Assembly: GCF_013408925.1 (NCBI RefSeq)
Contig: NZ_JACCAB010000001.1
Span: forward strand, 1,054,001-1,118,000
Source of the DNA: Pedococcus badiiscoriae
Lineage (GTDB): Bacteria; Actinomycetota; Actinomycetes; Actinomycetales; Dermatophilaceae
Direction: 5' to 3'
Length of the DNA stretch: 64,000 bases
Under the pieces are notes generated by a model that saw nothing but the letters and a program-made list of their open reading frames with translations, made no database searches and was not told the origin of the DNA. A program made the position numbers and the translations under genes. Numbering within the stretch: the stretch's first letter is position 1; the number at the start of each line of letters is the position of its first letter. Positions 25,929 through 35,339 of the stretch are shown here, piece by piece.

Positions 25929-27734
25929 TCAGGCGGTCTGCGGGTCCGGCACGCGAGGCACCGCAGGGTGGCGGCGCAGCGCGACCGCGGCCACGTCGTC
26001 GTCGTGGCTCTCGTCGGCGGCCCCAGCGATGGTGCTCCCCAGACCCTGGTCCAGGTCGGGGTCCGCCAGGGCCCCGACGGCAGCTGAGAGCCTGGCGCGG
26101 CCGGTGTCGATGTCCTCGGTGCGACGCTCGATCAGCCCATCGGTGAAGAGCAGGACGGTGTCACCCGCATCGAACCGCACCGTGTGCTGGTGACGCTGTC
26201 CGCCCCCGATCGCCAGCGGACCACCATTCGCACTGGGGACCTGCTCGACGGACGAGTCCGCGCGAAGCAGGATAGGGGCGGGGTGGCCCGCGTTCGCGAT
26301 CAGCAGCTCGTTGCGGGCCGGGTCGGCCAGCAGGTAGGCCAGCGTGACGAAATGGTCGTCCCCGTAGGACGTGAGCATCCTGTCCAGCTTGGTGAGGACC
26401 ACCTCGGGCGACGGGTCCGTCGCGATGTAGGCCCGCACCGAGGCGCGCATCTGCGCCATGGATGCGGCGGCGGCCACCCCACGTCCCATCACGTCCCCGA
26501 CGAAGAGGGCCACCCGGCCGTCCGGCAGGGCGATCACGTCGTAGAAGTCCCCACCCACCTCGGTGCGACCCGACGGCAGGTAGCGCGCCGCCACGTCACA
26601 TCCCGCGATCGTGGGCAGGCCAGCAGGCAGGACAGCATGCTGCAGCCGCACCGCGACCGCCAGCGTCTCGCTGTGCAGCTCGGAGTTGTCGATGGACACC
26701 GCCGCCCGTCGACCGAGGTCCTCGGCGAACTCGAGGTCGCGTCGGGTGTAGCGGCGCTTGGACTCCGCGCTCACCCAGGTGATGACCCCCAGGGTCCGGC
26801 CTCGGGCGATGAGCGGCACCGTGACCACGCTGTGCAACGCCAGCTCCCGCGCGATCCGCAGCTGCTCCTCGTCCCGCGACCCCGCAACGAGCATGTCGTC
26901 GGTGATATCCGCGATCAGCTCGCTGCGTCCGGTCCTGATCACCTGCCAGGCGCCGCTGGTGGACTCCGGGTCCGACGGATACCGCTCCGCGAGCTCGTGC
27001 GCGAAGGCCACCTTGGCGGGGTCGACATGGGCGACGGCCAGCCGGCGCAGGCGGTTGTCCTTGAGCAGGTCGATCGCACACCAGTCGGCGAAGGTCGGCA
27101 CGGCGAGCTGGGCCACCCGCGCGAGGGTGGCCTCGTAGTCGAGGCTGCTGGCGAGCTCAGCCGACGCCTCGGCGAGGAAGGTCAGCTTGGCCTGGCGGTC
27201 GGCTGACTCCTGCTCGGCCTGGACGCGCTGCAGGGCCTGCGCGCAGGTGTCCGCCAGGATGTCGAGGCAGTCCAGCTCGGACGGCTCGAACGAGCGCCGC
27301 GCCGGAAAGGACAGCCCGATCGCGCCCAGGGTTTCGGTGGCGGTGTTCAACGGCAGGACGAGCAACAGGCGGTCACCCCGGTCGATCCGCGGGGTGTCCG
27401 GGTAGGCGTCGAGGATCGCACTGCGTCCGGCCAGCAGCAGCCGACGCCCCGAGCGGATGACGTCAGCAGCAGGACTTGGCATCGACAAGGGGAACGTGGC
27501 GTAGGCCTCGACGTCTTCGTCACTGCCACCGCGCAGCCCCGCGAGCCGGATCACGTCGGGTCCGTCCCTGAGGCTGAGGGAGGCCATCGTGGCTCCCACT
27601 GCCTCAGAGCTGTGCTCCACGACGATGCTCGTGACACCCTCCGCACTCTCCGCGCGGGTGAGCTCTGCCGTCACGCGGGCCAGTCCGGTCAGCCGGTGGT
27701 CCAGGCGCGTCTGCGTGCCCGACTCCTGCGTCAT
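25929..27734 (-). CDS. Two-GAF SpoIIE/RsbU-type PP2C phosphatase
   Basis: 601-aa cytoplasmic protein with two tandem GAF-like sensory domains (about 15-170 and 195-345) and a C-terminal SpoIIE phosphatase domain. The metal-binding motifs are intact: EVGGDFYDVIALPDG and LFVGDVMGRGVAAA, with later TVLLFTDGLIERR. Such proteins dephosphorylate STAS anti-anti-sigma factors in partner-switching pathways. No anti-sigma kinase lies beside it; a STAS protein is encoded at 60987-61331 and could be a remote target (inference). ATG start at 27734. Confidence 0.88.
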   Translation of the reverse strand: MTQESGTQTRLDHRLTGLARVTAELTRAESAEGVTSIVVEHSSEAVGATMASLSLRDGPDVIRLAGLRGGSDEDVEAYATFPLSMPSPAADVIRSGRRLLLAGRSAILDAYPDTPRIDRGDRLLLVLPLNTATETLGAIGLSFPARRSFEPSELDCLDILADTCAQALQRVQAEQESADRQAKLTFLAEASAELASSLDYEATLARVAQLAVPTFADWCAIDLLKDNRLRRLAVAHVDPAKVAFAHELAERYPSDPESTSGAWQVIRTGRSELIADITDDMLVAGSRDEEQLRIARELALHSVVTVPLIARGRTLGVITWVSAESKRRYTRRDLEFAEDLGRRAAVSIDNSELHSETLAVAVRLQHAVLPAGLPTIAGCDVAARYLPSGRTEVGGDFYDVIALPDGRVALFVGDVMGRGVAAAASMAQMRASVRAYIATDPSPEVVLTKLDRMLTSYGDDHFVTLAYLLADPARNELLIANAGHPAPILLRADSSVEQVPSANGGPLAIGGGQRHQHTVRFDAGDTVLLFTDGLIERRTEDIDTGRARLSAAVGALADPDLDQGLGSTIAGAADESHDDDVAAVALRRHPAVPRVPDPQTA

Positions 27735-27833
27735 GTCGCCATGATGGCAGTGAGCGCCCGGTCAGGCGCAGGTTCGCCGATAACCCGATCCGGGGAATTG
27801 TGCGAGGTCAGGGCGCTGCGGCCGCGCCCGTGG

Positions 27834-28037
27834 TCACGACGCCGTGTGCGCGGGAGAGCCGCCGCCGTCGTCCCTGCCGGCCCGTGGGACCGGAGGGAGG
27901 AGGCCGAGGACCACGTCGACCTGGGTGTCCGTGAGCCGCCCCGGAACCTCACTGACGACGGCGATCAGCTCTGCCAACAGCTCGATCTCCGAACGCAGCA
28001 CGGCGTCGGTCAACTCCGAGTCGGAATCGTCGACCAT
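27834..28037 (-). CDS. Small conserved-looking acidic protein, function unknown
   Basis: 67-aa frame starting MVDDSDSELTD and predicted helical (AVLRSEIELLAELIAVVSEV, then DTQVDVVLGL). The regular Leu/Ile spacing and acidic start look like a real small protein and not a shadow frame. It ends 99 bp before the SpoIIE phosphatase start on the same strand. An imperfect palindrome lies 34-61 bp upstream of its start. No function can be assigned. Confidence 0.5.
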   Translation of the reverse strand: MVDDSDSELTDAVLRSEIELLAELIAVVSEVPGRLTDTQVDVVLGLLPPVPRAGRDDGGGSPAHTAS

Positions 28038-28070
28038 CCGTCGACACTATGGGCCCCAGCCGCAAAGGAC

Positions 28071-28098
28071 GTACGTCATACACAGGCGTATGGCGTAC
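28071..28098. promoter_or_regulatory. Imperfect palindrome, operator candidate
   Basis: GTACGTCATAC (28071-28081) and GTATGGCGTAC (28088-28098) are inverted with one mismatch around a 6-nt spacer. The element lies between the end of the sigma-factor gene and the start of the 67-aa gene, so it may be the latter's operator. The lack of a T tract argues against a terminator. Confidence 0.45.
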
Positions 28099-28154
28099 GC
28101 CATCCAGCGTCATCACATCGAGCTATTGCCACCCTTGGACACCTTCCGACGGGA

Positions 28155-29417
28155 CTACCCCAGCTGGTCCCTGCGGCGACTGAGGTAGGCCACCTCGGCG
28201 GTGTTGCCGGCCAGCTCGATGGCCCGCCCGTAGGCCGCTCGGGACGCCTGGCTGCGCCCGGTCCGACGCAGCAGGTCGGCCCGGGTCGCATGGTAGGCGT
28301 GGTAGCCGGCCAACCGGTCCTCGAGGCGGTCGACCGCCGCGAGGGCGACCTCGGGGCCGTCGAGCTCGGCCACCGCCACGGCCCGGTTGAGGGCCACGAT
28401 CGGCGACGGGTCGAGCCTCACGAGCTGGTCGTACAGCGCGACGACCTGAGACCAGTCGGTGTCGCGGACGTCACGAGCCGAGGTGTGCACGGCGTTGATC
28501 GCGGCGAGGAGCTGATAGCGCCCCGGAGCCACTCCCGCGACCAACCGCTCGCGCACCAGTCGATGGCCCTCGGCGACCAGTGCCGCGTCCCAGGTGCCCC
28601 TGTCCTGCTCGCCCAGCGTCACCAGCTCACCGCTCGCCGAGACCCGCGCGGCGCCGCGCGCCTCGGTGAGGAGCATCAGCGCCAGCAACCCGGCCACCTC
28701 GCCGTCCTGCGGCAGGAGGGCACGGAGCAGGCGACCCAGCCGGATCGCCTCGCCGGTGAGGTCGTGCCGGACCGGGTCGGTGTCGGCGCCCGTGGACAGG
28801 TACCCCTCGTTGAAGACGAGGAAGAGGACGGCGAGCACCCCTGACACCCGTGCCGGGAGGTCCTCGGCGGCGGGCACCCGGTAGGGGACGTGTGCCGCCT
28901 TGATCTTGGCCTTCGCGCGGGTGACCCGCTGCCCCATCGCGGTCTCCTGCACGAGGAAGGCCCGGGCGATCTCGGGCACGGTCAGGCCACCGACCATGCG
29001 CAGCGTCAGGGCCACCCGCGCCTCCATCGCCAGCGCCGGGTGGCAACAGGTGAAGAGCAGCCGCAGCCGGTCGTCGTCGATGGCGCCGAGAGGCTCAGGC
29101 GGGTCGTCGTCGAACACCCTCTGGGCCTCCTTCACCTTGCCGTCCAGCTTGCTCTCGCGCCGGATCCGGTCGATGGCCTTGCGGTTGGCGGTGGTCGTCA
29201 GCCACCCACCCGGATTCGGAGGTATGCCGTGGGCTGGCCACCGCTCGAGGGCGGTCGCGAACGCCTCGGCCACCGCCTCCTCGGCGATGTCGAGGTCACC
29301 GAACCGCCGTGTCAGCGAGGCCACCAGGCGCGCCCACTCCTCACGGTGGGATCGGGCGACCGCCTCCCGCGCGTCGACGTCGCTCACAGGAACGGCCGGT
29401 GCTGCATCTCGAGTCAT
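28155..29417 (-). CDS. ECF sigma factor with long C-terminal DUF6596 extension (ECF42-type)
   Basis: 420-aa sigma-70-family protein. The sigma2 region includes FGDLDIAEEAVAEAFATALERW and PGGWLTTTANRKAIDRIRRE. Sigma4 includes LRMVGGLTVPEIARAFLVQE. A long TPR-like C-terminal extension (about 190-420) has the conserved LFLVFNEGYLSTGA and NRAVAVAELDGPE segments of ECF42 proteins. In that group the extension replaces an anti-sigma factor and the gene usually accompanies a DGPF/YCII-domain gene; none is seen beside it here. ATG start with CAGGAG directly upstream. Confidence 0.9.
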   Translation of the reverse strand: MTRDAAPAVPVSDVDAREAVARSHREEWARLVASLTRRFGDLDIAEEAVAEAFATALERWPAHGIPPNPGGWLTTTANRKAIDRIRRESKLDGKVKEAQRVFDDDPPEPLGAIDDDRLRLLFTCCHPALAMEARVALTLRMVGGLTVPEIARAFLVQETAMGQRVTRAKAKIKAAHVPYRVPAAEDLPARVSGVLAVLFLVFNEGYLSTGADTDPVRHDLTGEAIRLGRLLRALLPQDGEVAGLLALMLLTEARGAARVSASGELVTLGEQDRGTWDAALVAEGHRLVRERLVAGVAPGRYQLLAAINAVHTSARDVRDTDWSQVVALYDQLVRLDPSPIVALNRAVAVAELDGPEVALAAVDRLEDRLAGYHAYHATRADLLRRTGRSQASRAAYGRAIELAGNTAEVAYLSRRRDQLG

Positions 29418-29558
29418 CTCCTGCGGTTGGGGGCGCCCCCGGTGGGCGACCGCTCACCTGGTCCACGAACGGCCTTGCCCCGATCCGACACCCGTCCGGG
29501 ATGCGTTTCAAGGACCTGGACGTGGGCGGGCGCTACCGGGCCATTCGGACTGCTACCG

Positions 29559-32507
29559 TCAGGGCGCGTCAGCGAGCCGGGTCGCCCACGCAGCCGCGTC
29601 GACGCGACTGGTCGTGCCGGACTTACGCAGGATGTTGGAGATGTGCACGCTGACGGTCTTGTCGCTGATGAACAGCGCCTTGGCGATCTCCGTGTTCGAG
29701 CGGCCCGCGACCACATGAGCCAACACCTCCTGCTCGCGGGGAGTAAGCCCAGTCCATGGCCGCCCTTCTGGGACCGACAGTGATGCCTCGGCGATGGGTT
29801 CGAGGACAAGGTGGGCTGCTGCGGCGGTGGTCTCGACACGGCGACGCAGCGGCGCCGCGCCCAGCTCGAGGGCGATGCCCATGGCCTCACGCAGGAGCTC
29901 GGCCGCCCGCGGCCGAGGCTGGCCAGCGCGCAACGCGGCATGCGCCTCATGGGCGGCGGCCACCGCCTCATCCCAACGCCGCCCGGCTCGCTGGCAAGCG
30001 CGGTGCGCGCGAGCCCAGGAATGCGCCTGGTCAGGTCGGTCGTCAAGGCGTGCCAGCTCCGCCTCATACATGGCCCGCACGGCCGGGGTCAGCAGGTCCG
30101 CGTCGTCCCATGCCGTGAACGGCCTCCGATCGCCCCAGCCTGCAGCCAGGACAGCACGCAGGCGCTCCTGCGCCACCTGGACCACGTCCCGCTGCCCGCG
30201 GTCACGCCCGTCCTGCGCGAGATCTGCCGCGGCGCGCGCCGCCAGAACGAGGAGCTCGTCACTGTCGCGCGGATCGCCGAGGACGACCGCACCGATCTCG
30301 GCGTCCACCACATCGAGGGCCAGATCGGGCTTGCGTTGAGCCAGCAGGAGCTCCACCGCCCCGTACGGGTAGGTCGCCGTGCCCATGTACTGCGTCGTCG
30401 AGATCTGCGCCGCCCTGTCCAGTTGTCGCTGCGCCGCCGCGAGCTCACCTCGGCGGGCGCACAGGATTGCCATCGTTGCGCGCGCGACGGCCTCCCGGTG
30501 TCCACCGTCAGCAGCAGCCAACGCCGGACGCAGGCTCGCCTGGGCCGTCTCCCACTGCCCCAGGCACAGCGCGAAGTACGCGGCCGAGGTCAGCACGAAC
30601 CTTGCGAGGACCGGCGCGCCGGCCAGGAACAGGTCAGCGCCCCGGCGCAGGCCAGACTCCAACGCCGCCGCATACTGCCCATGCGCCTGGTGGAGGTTGT
30701 GCACGCCCAGGGCTGCATCGGCCATCTCGGCCGCAGCACCACTGACCCTGGCCAGCTCGTACGCCTCCTCGAGCCAGCCGAGGGCCTCGGCGCTGGCCGG
30801 GTGAGCCAACGCGCTCACGACCAGTGCGGGGATGAGCGCATCCGGGGAACCCGTCGCCCGCGCCGCCCGAAGGGCCTCGTCAGCAAGCTCACGGCCCCGT
30901 TCGCGACCCGCCCAGATCTCCGTCCAGGCGAGCGAGGAGTCCACGATGGCCCGCTCCGCGGTCCCCGGCAGCGACTGCACGATCTGCTCCGCCTCGCGGA
31001 GGGCGGTCGTGACCCCGGTCCACGCCAGATGCTCGGCCTCGACCTGCATCCGGTGCCGCAACGTCAGCAGCCTGCAGGCCAGAGCGGGACTGTCCGCACG
31101 CTCGGTGAGCGACAGCGCCTCGTCGATCAGGGACAGGGCCTGTTCGGGTTCGGCAACGCACTGGGCGGCCCGGCTGGTGCGCAAGAGCAGGTCCACGTAC
31201 TCGCTGGTCGGTGCCGTCGCTGCTCGAACGCGTGGCCACAGCCCGCAGGCCCGCTGCAGATGCTGCAGGTGTTCGACAAAGCCCTGCGCTGCGGCGGTGA
31301 ACTGTGCAGCGGTCAGCGACCACCGGTATGCCTCGGTCCACTCCCCGGCCAGCTCGTGGTGACTGGCTACGTCCCCAGGCTCGGACCCGCTCCGATGTGC
31401 GAGCACCTTGGCGTACGCCGAATGGACCGAGCTGGGGTCAGGGCCTGTTGCGTCGCCAGTCAGAATGTCGGCGATGAGCGGGTGGCGGAACCACACCCGC
31501 CCGCCGTCGCAGTGGGCGAGCACACCAGCGGCCACGCCCTCGGCCAGCCCTTCGCGCACGTCTGCGCCGAACGCGCTGCGGTCGCCGAGGAGCCCGACGA
31601 CTCCCTCCAGTACGTCGACCCCCACGGGTCGGCCGCCGATCGCGAGGACACGTGTCACCCCACGCGCCGGTTCACTGAGCCCATGCCAGCGCAGCAGGAC
31701 TGCCGCCCGAAGGGCCTCAGCCACTGGACTCGTGGACAGCAGCTCGGCGGGCTCCGCCGCGATGAGCTCGGTGAGGTAGGGGTTGCCGCCCGAGCGGGCG
31801 TACACCCGCGCGCCCAAGCCGGGGTCGGCGCCTTGGGCGCCCAGCAGGGTCTCGACCTGGTCGGCAGTGTCCTGTTCCCCCAGGCGTTCCAGGTGAACCT
31901 CGCTCACGGGCGGCATCCGTCGAAGGTCGGCCACCCACCCGTTGACCAGATGGCCGTCCGGGCGGTCCTCGTCACGAACGGTCGCGATGACCCCGACCCG
32001 CTCGGACCCCAGCCCCGCGACGAGGAACGCGAGCAGGTCAAGAGTCGACGGATCCGCCCACTGCAGGTCGTCCACCACCAGGACAAGCGGGTCACGTTGC
32101 GCGATGCGCAGCAGTGCGGCGTCGAGCTGAGTGAGCAGCACACCGGGCTCGACGGCGCCCGCTGACGGGCTGCTGGGCAGAAGGGCACGCAGCGCGTCGA
32201 GCCCGGACAACACCTCAACCCGCTCTGGCCCACTGGCCGCTGCGAGCCACCCCTCCAACGCCGACACGACGGCGGCAAACGGGACAGGCGTGCCCACGAA
32301 ATGCACGCACGTCCCCCACAGCACCTGCCCGGAGAACCGCGCACACGCGTCCCGCACCAAAGCGGTCTTGCCGACCCCGGCCTCGCCACCGACCAGCAGC
32401 ACCCCCGGCGTCCCCTGCGCAACCCCGTCAAGCAACGCCGCTAGGCGCCCCTGTTCCGCGCCTCGGCCGACGAGCGGCACCAGCTGAGCCGCCTGGGCTG
32501 AACCCAT
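29559..32507 (-). CDS. Large LuxR-family regulator with N-terminal AAA ATPase (LAL/MalT-like)
   Basis: 982-aa regulator. Walker A GGEAGVGKTALV (about residues 39-50), Walker B LVLVVDDLQWADPS (about 137-150), a long helical TPR-like middle, and a C-terminal LuxR helix-turn-helix (about 915-975): LTPREQEVLAHVVAGRSNTE then IAKALFISDKTVSVHISNIL. Effector unknown. It follows the GMC oxidoreductase gene by 88 bp on the same strand, so that gene is a possible target or partner. Confidence 0.9.
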   Translation of the reverse strand: MGSAQAAQLVPLVGRGAEQGRLAALLDGVAQGTPGVLLVGGEAGVGKTALVRDACARFSGQVLWGTCVHFVGTPVPFAAVVSALEGWLAAASGPERVEVLSGLDALRALLPSSPSAGAVEPGVLLTQLDAALLRIAQRDPLVLVVDDLQWADPSTLDLLAFLVAGLGSERVGVIATVRDEDRPDGHLVNGWVADLRRMPPVSEVHLERLGEQDTADQVETLLGAQGADPGLGARVYARSGGNPYLTELIAAEPAELLSTSPVAEALRAAVLLRWHGLSEPARGVTRVLAIGGRPVGVDVLEGVVGLLGDRSAFGADVREGLAEGVAAGVLAHCDGGRVWFRHPLIADILTGDATGPDPSSVHSAYAKVLAHRSGSEPGDVASHHELAGEWTEAYRWSLTAAQFTAAAQGFVEHLQHLQRACGLWPRVRAATAPTSEYVDLLLRTSRAAQCVAEPEQALSLIDEALSLTERADSPALACRLLTLRHRMQVEAEHLAWTGVTTALREAEQIVQSLPGTAERAIVDSSLAWTEIWAGRERGRELADEALRAARATGSPDALIPALVVSALAHPASAEALGWLEEAYELARVSGAAAEMADAALGVHNLHQAHGQYAAALESGLRRGADLFLAGAPVLARFVLTSAAYFALCLGQWETAQASLRPALAAADGGHREAVARATMAILCARRGELAAAQRQLDRAAQISTTQYMGTATYPYGAVELLLAQRKPDLALDVVDAEIGAVVLGDPRDSDELLVLAARAAADLAQDGRDRGQRDVVQVAQERLRAVLAAGWGDRRPFTAWDDADLLTPAVRAMYEAELARLDDRPDQAHSWARAHRACQRAGRRWDEAVAAAHEAHAALRAGQPRPRAAELLREAMGIALELGAAPLRRRVETTAAAAHLVLEPIAEASLSVPEGRPWTGLTPREQEVLAHVVAGRSNTEIAKALFISDKTVSVHISNILRKSGTTSRVDAAAWATRLADAP

Positions 32508-32595
32508 GCGCGCAGTGTCCCGCTTGCCCTCACCGTTGTCACCCCGCCCGAGAGGCAGGAGCCGGGCGCACCTGCCGCCATCCGTGCAGATGTTG

Positions 32596-34077
32596 TCAGC
32601 GCGGTGATCCTGCGTGGGCCAGGATCTTGTCGGTTATCCGGGATGCCATCATCAGCGTGACCAGGTGCGGGAATCCGGTTGGTGGGCCGGGCAGGACAGA
32701 TGCGTCCGCAACGTACAACCCGTCCACGCCATACACCCGGCCGGCGGCGTCGACAACGGCGCCACCTTGCGGCGAGGCTCCCATCCCGCACGTGCCGACA
32801 GTGTGAGGTAGCGAGTAGGCGTTGTCCCGGACCCAACCACCAAGGGCCTCCCACCCCTCCGGGACGGCCGTGTGCGCAGGGGTGGCGAGCGCCTGCAGGG
32901 CCGGTGCTGCCATCACGTCGAGGGCTTGGCGCACGCCATGGGACAGCACCACTACATCCTCGTCAGTGAGGCTGGGCAGGCGAATTAGCGGCAGCTCCGC
33001 CGGCTCTCGGGAGTTGAGTCGCACTCGTCCACGCCCCTGTGGACGCCACAACAGCACGTCCAGCCAGCCCTCCGCAGGCTCGCCCTCCGGATCGCTGCCC
33101 CACAGGCCAAGGTCGGGACGGCCATCCCCACTGTCCCCGGCCGGGGAGGCGAAGCTCGCGATCGTGTGCAGAAGCGGACCTGGACGCTGCACGCCGCGGT
33201 AGCCGACGTCCAGGGAGACGGCGGGATGATCGCAGAGGTTCTCCCCCACGCCGGCGAGATCCACCACGACGCGTATGCCGAGGTCGGCGAGCCTCGCGGC
33301 AGGGCCAATCCCCGAACGCATCAGCAGGCACGGGCTGCCGTACACACCGGCCGCGAGCACGACGGTGTCAGCATGGATGGTCGATCCGTCGCTCAAACGG
33401 ACCCCCACAGCTCGTGACCCCTCGAAGACGACCTCGGCCGCGAGCGACTCAGCGTGAAGCTCCAGGTTCGGGTGTGCCTCGTTCAGCAGGTCGACGGTCG
33501 TCACCCTGCGCCCTGCGATCGAGTTCATCGGTATCCGTCCGAACCCGGTGGCCCCCGGCCGGTTGAGGTCTGGCTCCCATCGAAACTGACTCTCGCGAAG
33601 TCCCTGCTGAACGGCGCCGTCGAACTCGGTCGACGGCACGTCCGGGTATCGGGTGACCGGGATCGGGCCCTGCTGTCCGTGCCACGGGCTGTCGCCGAAC
33701 TCGAGGTCTTGCTCGATGGTGTTGAACGCGTCGACCACCTCGGGGTAGCTCCAACCCCCGCCGATCAGCTGGTCCCAATCTTTGTAATCGGCCGGGTGGT
33801 TTCGCAGCGCGAAGCGCGTCAGCCACGCCGTGCCCCCCACCAGCCTGGTGCGCAACACGGTGGTCATCGCGCCCGCTGCGTCTGGTTCGCTGACGTAGCC
33901 CCACGCATGCTCGCGGTAGAGCCCCCAGCCATCGCGCAGCTGCGGTGGTTCACGGCCGCGGAGGTCGGCCCCGGCCTCGACGAGAACCACGTCTCGGCCG
34001 GCTCGGGCCATCTGCGCAGCGACCATGCACCCGGCGCTCCCCGCGCCGACAACAACCGCCGATGCGACTGCCGCCAT
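32596..34077 (-). CDS. GMC-family FAD-dependent oxidoreductase
   Basis: 493-aa flavoprotein of the glucose-methanol-choline family. The N-terminal dinucleotide fold is VVVGAGSAGCMVAAQMARAG, followed by VLVEAG. GMC signatures include LVGGTAWLTRFALRNHPADY and LAAGVYGSPCLLMRSGIGP. The active-site His is in YSLPHTVGTCGMG (about residue 425), and the C-terminal ADASVLPGPPTGFPH region completes the FAD site. Substrate unknown; alcohols are typical of the family. ATG start at 34077. Confidence 0.9.
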   Translation of the reverse strand: MAAVASAVVVGAGSAGCMVAAQMARAGRDVVLVEAGADLRGREPPQLRDGWGLYREHAWGYVSEPDAAGAMTTVLRTRLVGGTAWLTRFALRNHPADYKDWDQLIGGGWSYPEVVDAFNTIEQDLEFGDSPWHGQQGPIPVTRYPDVPSTEFDGAVQQGLRESQFRWEPDLNRPGATGFGRIPMNSIAGRRVTTVDLLNEAHPNLELHAESLAAEVVFEGSRAVGVRLSDGSTIHADTVVLAAGVYGSPCLLMRSGIGPAARLADLGIRVVVDLAGVGENLCDHPAVSLDVGYRGVQRPGPLLHTIASFASPAGDSGDGRPDLGLWGSDPEGEPAEGWLDVLLWRPQGRGRVRLNSREPAELPLIRLPSLTDEDVVVLSHGVRQALDVMAAPALQALATPAHTAVPEGWEALGGWVRDNAYSLPHTVGTCGMGASPQGGAVVDAAGRVYGVDGLYVADASVLPGPPTGFPHLVTLMMASRITDKILAHAGSPR

Positions 34078-34158
34078 GAGGTCAGCATGCCCATCGTGTC
34101 AAACGACAGCAACGATTCCGAACCGGGTACGGGCGACGTGGCCGTCTGGGGCTTGGTC

Positions 34159-34467
34159 CTAAACGTCAGGCACCAGCGTGTCGCCGTGTCGGTGCGCGAG
34201 CTTCCACTGGCCGTTCTCGCGTCGGTACACCTGAGTTACGCGCAACGTGTACGTCCGCGCCTCTCCGTCAACGGAGACGGAGGTGTGCTCAAGCCCGGCG
34301 GTGTATGCCATGTCCTCGACCACGTCGTATGACAGCACCTCGACGGCGCAGGAGGTGCAGTCCGAGAAGCTTGCACCGAGGGAGGTGAACAGCTCATCCA
34401 GCTCGTGCTGTCCACTGGCCTTGCGCCAGGCGCCAAGCACGGTGACCGGTTCGACGCTCGACCACAT
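34159..34467 (-). pseudogene. SnoaL/NTF2-like protein, apparently N-terminally truncated
   Basis: The 102-aa frame begins at MWSSVEPVTVLGAWRKASG and runs to RHGDTLVPDV. The cone-fold core (YTAGLEHTSVSVDGEARTYTLRVTQVYRR) is well preserved. Family members usually have about 30 more N-terminal residues forming the first helices. Upstream, the frame continues as an Arg/Pro-rich run with no start codon until a TAG. This suggests the 5' end was lost. A shorter functional protein cannot be excluded. Confidence 0.6.
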
Positions 34468-34521
34468 GGCCCGGCGAGCCCGCGCCGTCGCTGGCGGCGG
34501 ATTCCGCCTGCGGGCTAGGCA

Positions 34522-35139
34522 CTATGCGGGCAGGTGGTCACGGATGGCCTCCAGGGCCTGCTCTGCTTCTGTCGTCCCGAACAGGATCATGGAGCAGGTT
34601 CGGCGCGATGAGGGAGTCCGGACCTGGGTAAAGTCCGTCGCCCGGAACAGCGAGTGCCACATCCAACTGGTTCGCCTGGCCGGAAGGACGAGGGGGGCCA
34701 CTGAGAGGGCGAGCCACGGCCCCATCGAGAGCGGCGTGACCGAGACCGCTCCCCGAGGCAGCTCCGCGGAGGCGTACTGCCAGGGGTAGCTCTGGACGCC
34801 AGTGATCTCGGTCATCGGCAGGATCACGTCCCTACAGAGGACGCCACGCGAATGCAGAGTCACCGCGTCGTTGCCGATCAAGACCCAAGCAGCTCGGCCA
34901 ACCCGGTCGGCGAAGAGCAAACCTGCGGCCACCAACACCAAGCCTGCGGCCACGGGCACCGCGAACGCGAGAACCTCGTAGCCCCCAGCGAGCGTGTGCC
35001 GGAACTGAATCCCCACGTAGATGACGTAGGCGCCGAAGGCGATCAGCACGAGGCAGCAGGCCATCCGGCTGACGCTGACCCGCCTCGGTACCGCCTGCTC
35101 GAAGGTGAGCGAATTCTGGTGGGTCCTCACGGCAACCAT
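34522..35139 (-). CDS. Membrane protein with two N-terminal helices and PH-like domain
   Basis: About 205 aa. Two hydrophobic segments (MACCLVLIAFGAYVIYVGIQ and LAFAVPVAAGLVLVAAGLLF) are followed by a soluble part (VLIGNDAVTLHSRGVLCRDVILP) resembling bacterial PH-like (YdbT/DUF2244-type) domains. Start uncertain: ATG at 35139 is chosen, but the frame is open to 35178. The C-terminal part is Arg/Ser/Thr-rich. No clear neighbour partner. Function unknown. Confidence 0.55.
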   Translation of the reverse strand: MVAVRTHQNSLTFEQAVPRRVSVSRMACCLVLIAFGAYVIYVGIQFRHTLAGGYEVLAFAVPVAAGLVLVAAGLLFADRVGRAAWVLIGNDAVTLHSRGVLCRDVILPMTEITGVQSYPWQYASAELPRGAVSVTPLSMGPWLALSVAPLVLPARRTSWMWHSLFRATDFTQVRTPSSRRTCSMILFGTTEAEQALEAIRDHLPA

Positions 35140-35306
35140 CGTGCCGCATCCGGAGCCGTGGCATCCCGGGACTCGCACCCTCGCTCGGCCCCGCGTTGTT
35201 GGCGGCCCCGTCGTCGTCAGCCAGCTCTGCGCGCTGGTCAGGCTGATCCTGGCGTGGCTTCACGACGACGCCTCCGCACGAGGCAACATCCACTCTGACC
35301 AGCAGA

Positions 35307-35334
35307 AACGCCCCCCAGTTGCCTGGAGGGCGTT
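35307..35334 (-). terminator. Terminator of tRNA-Thr
   Basis: Twelve-base arms (35307-35318 and 35323-35334, one G-T wobble) around a 4-nt loop start 6 nt beyond the tRNA 3' end on the transcribed strand. A T-rich TTTCTGCT follows. A strong rho-independent terminator by position and structure. Confidence 0.8.
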
Positions 35335-35339
35335 CGCCG

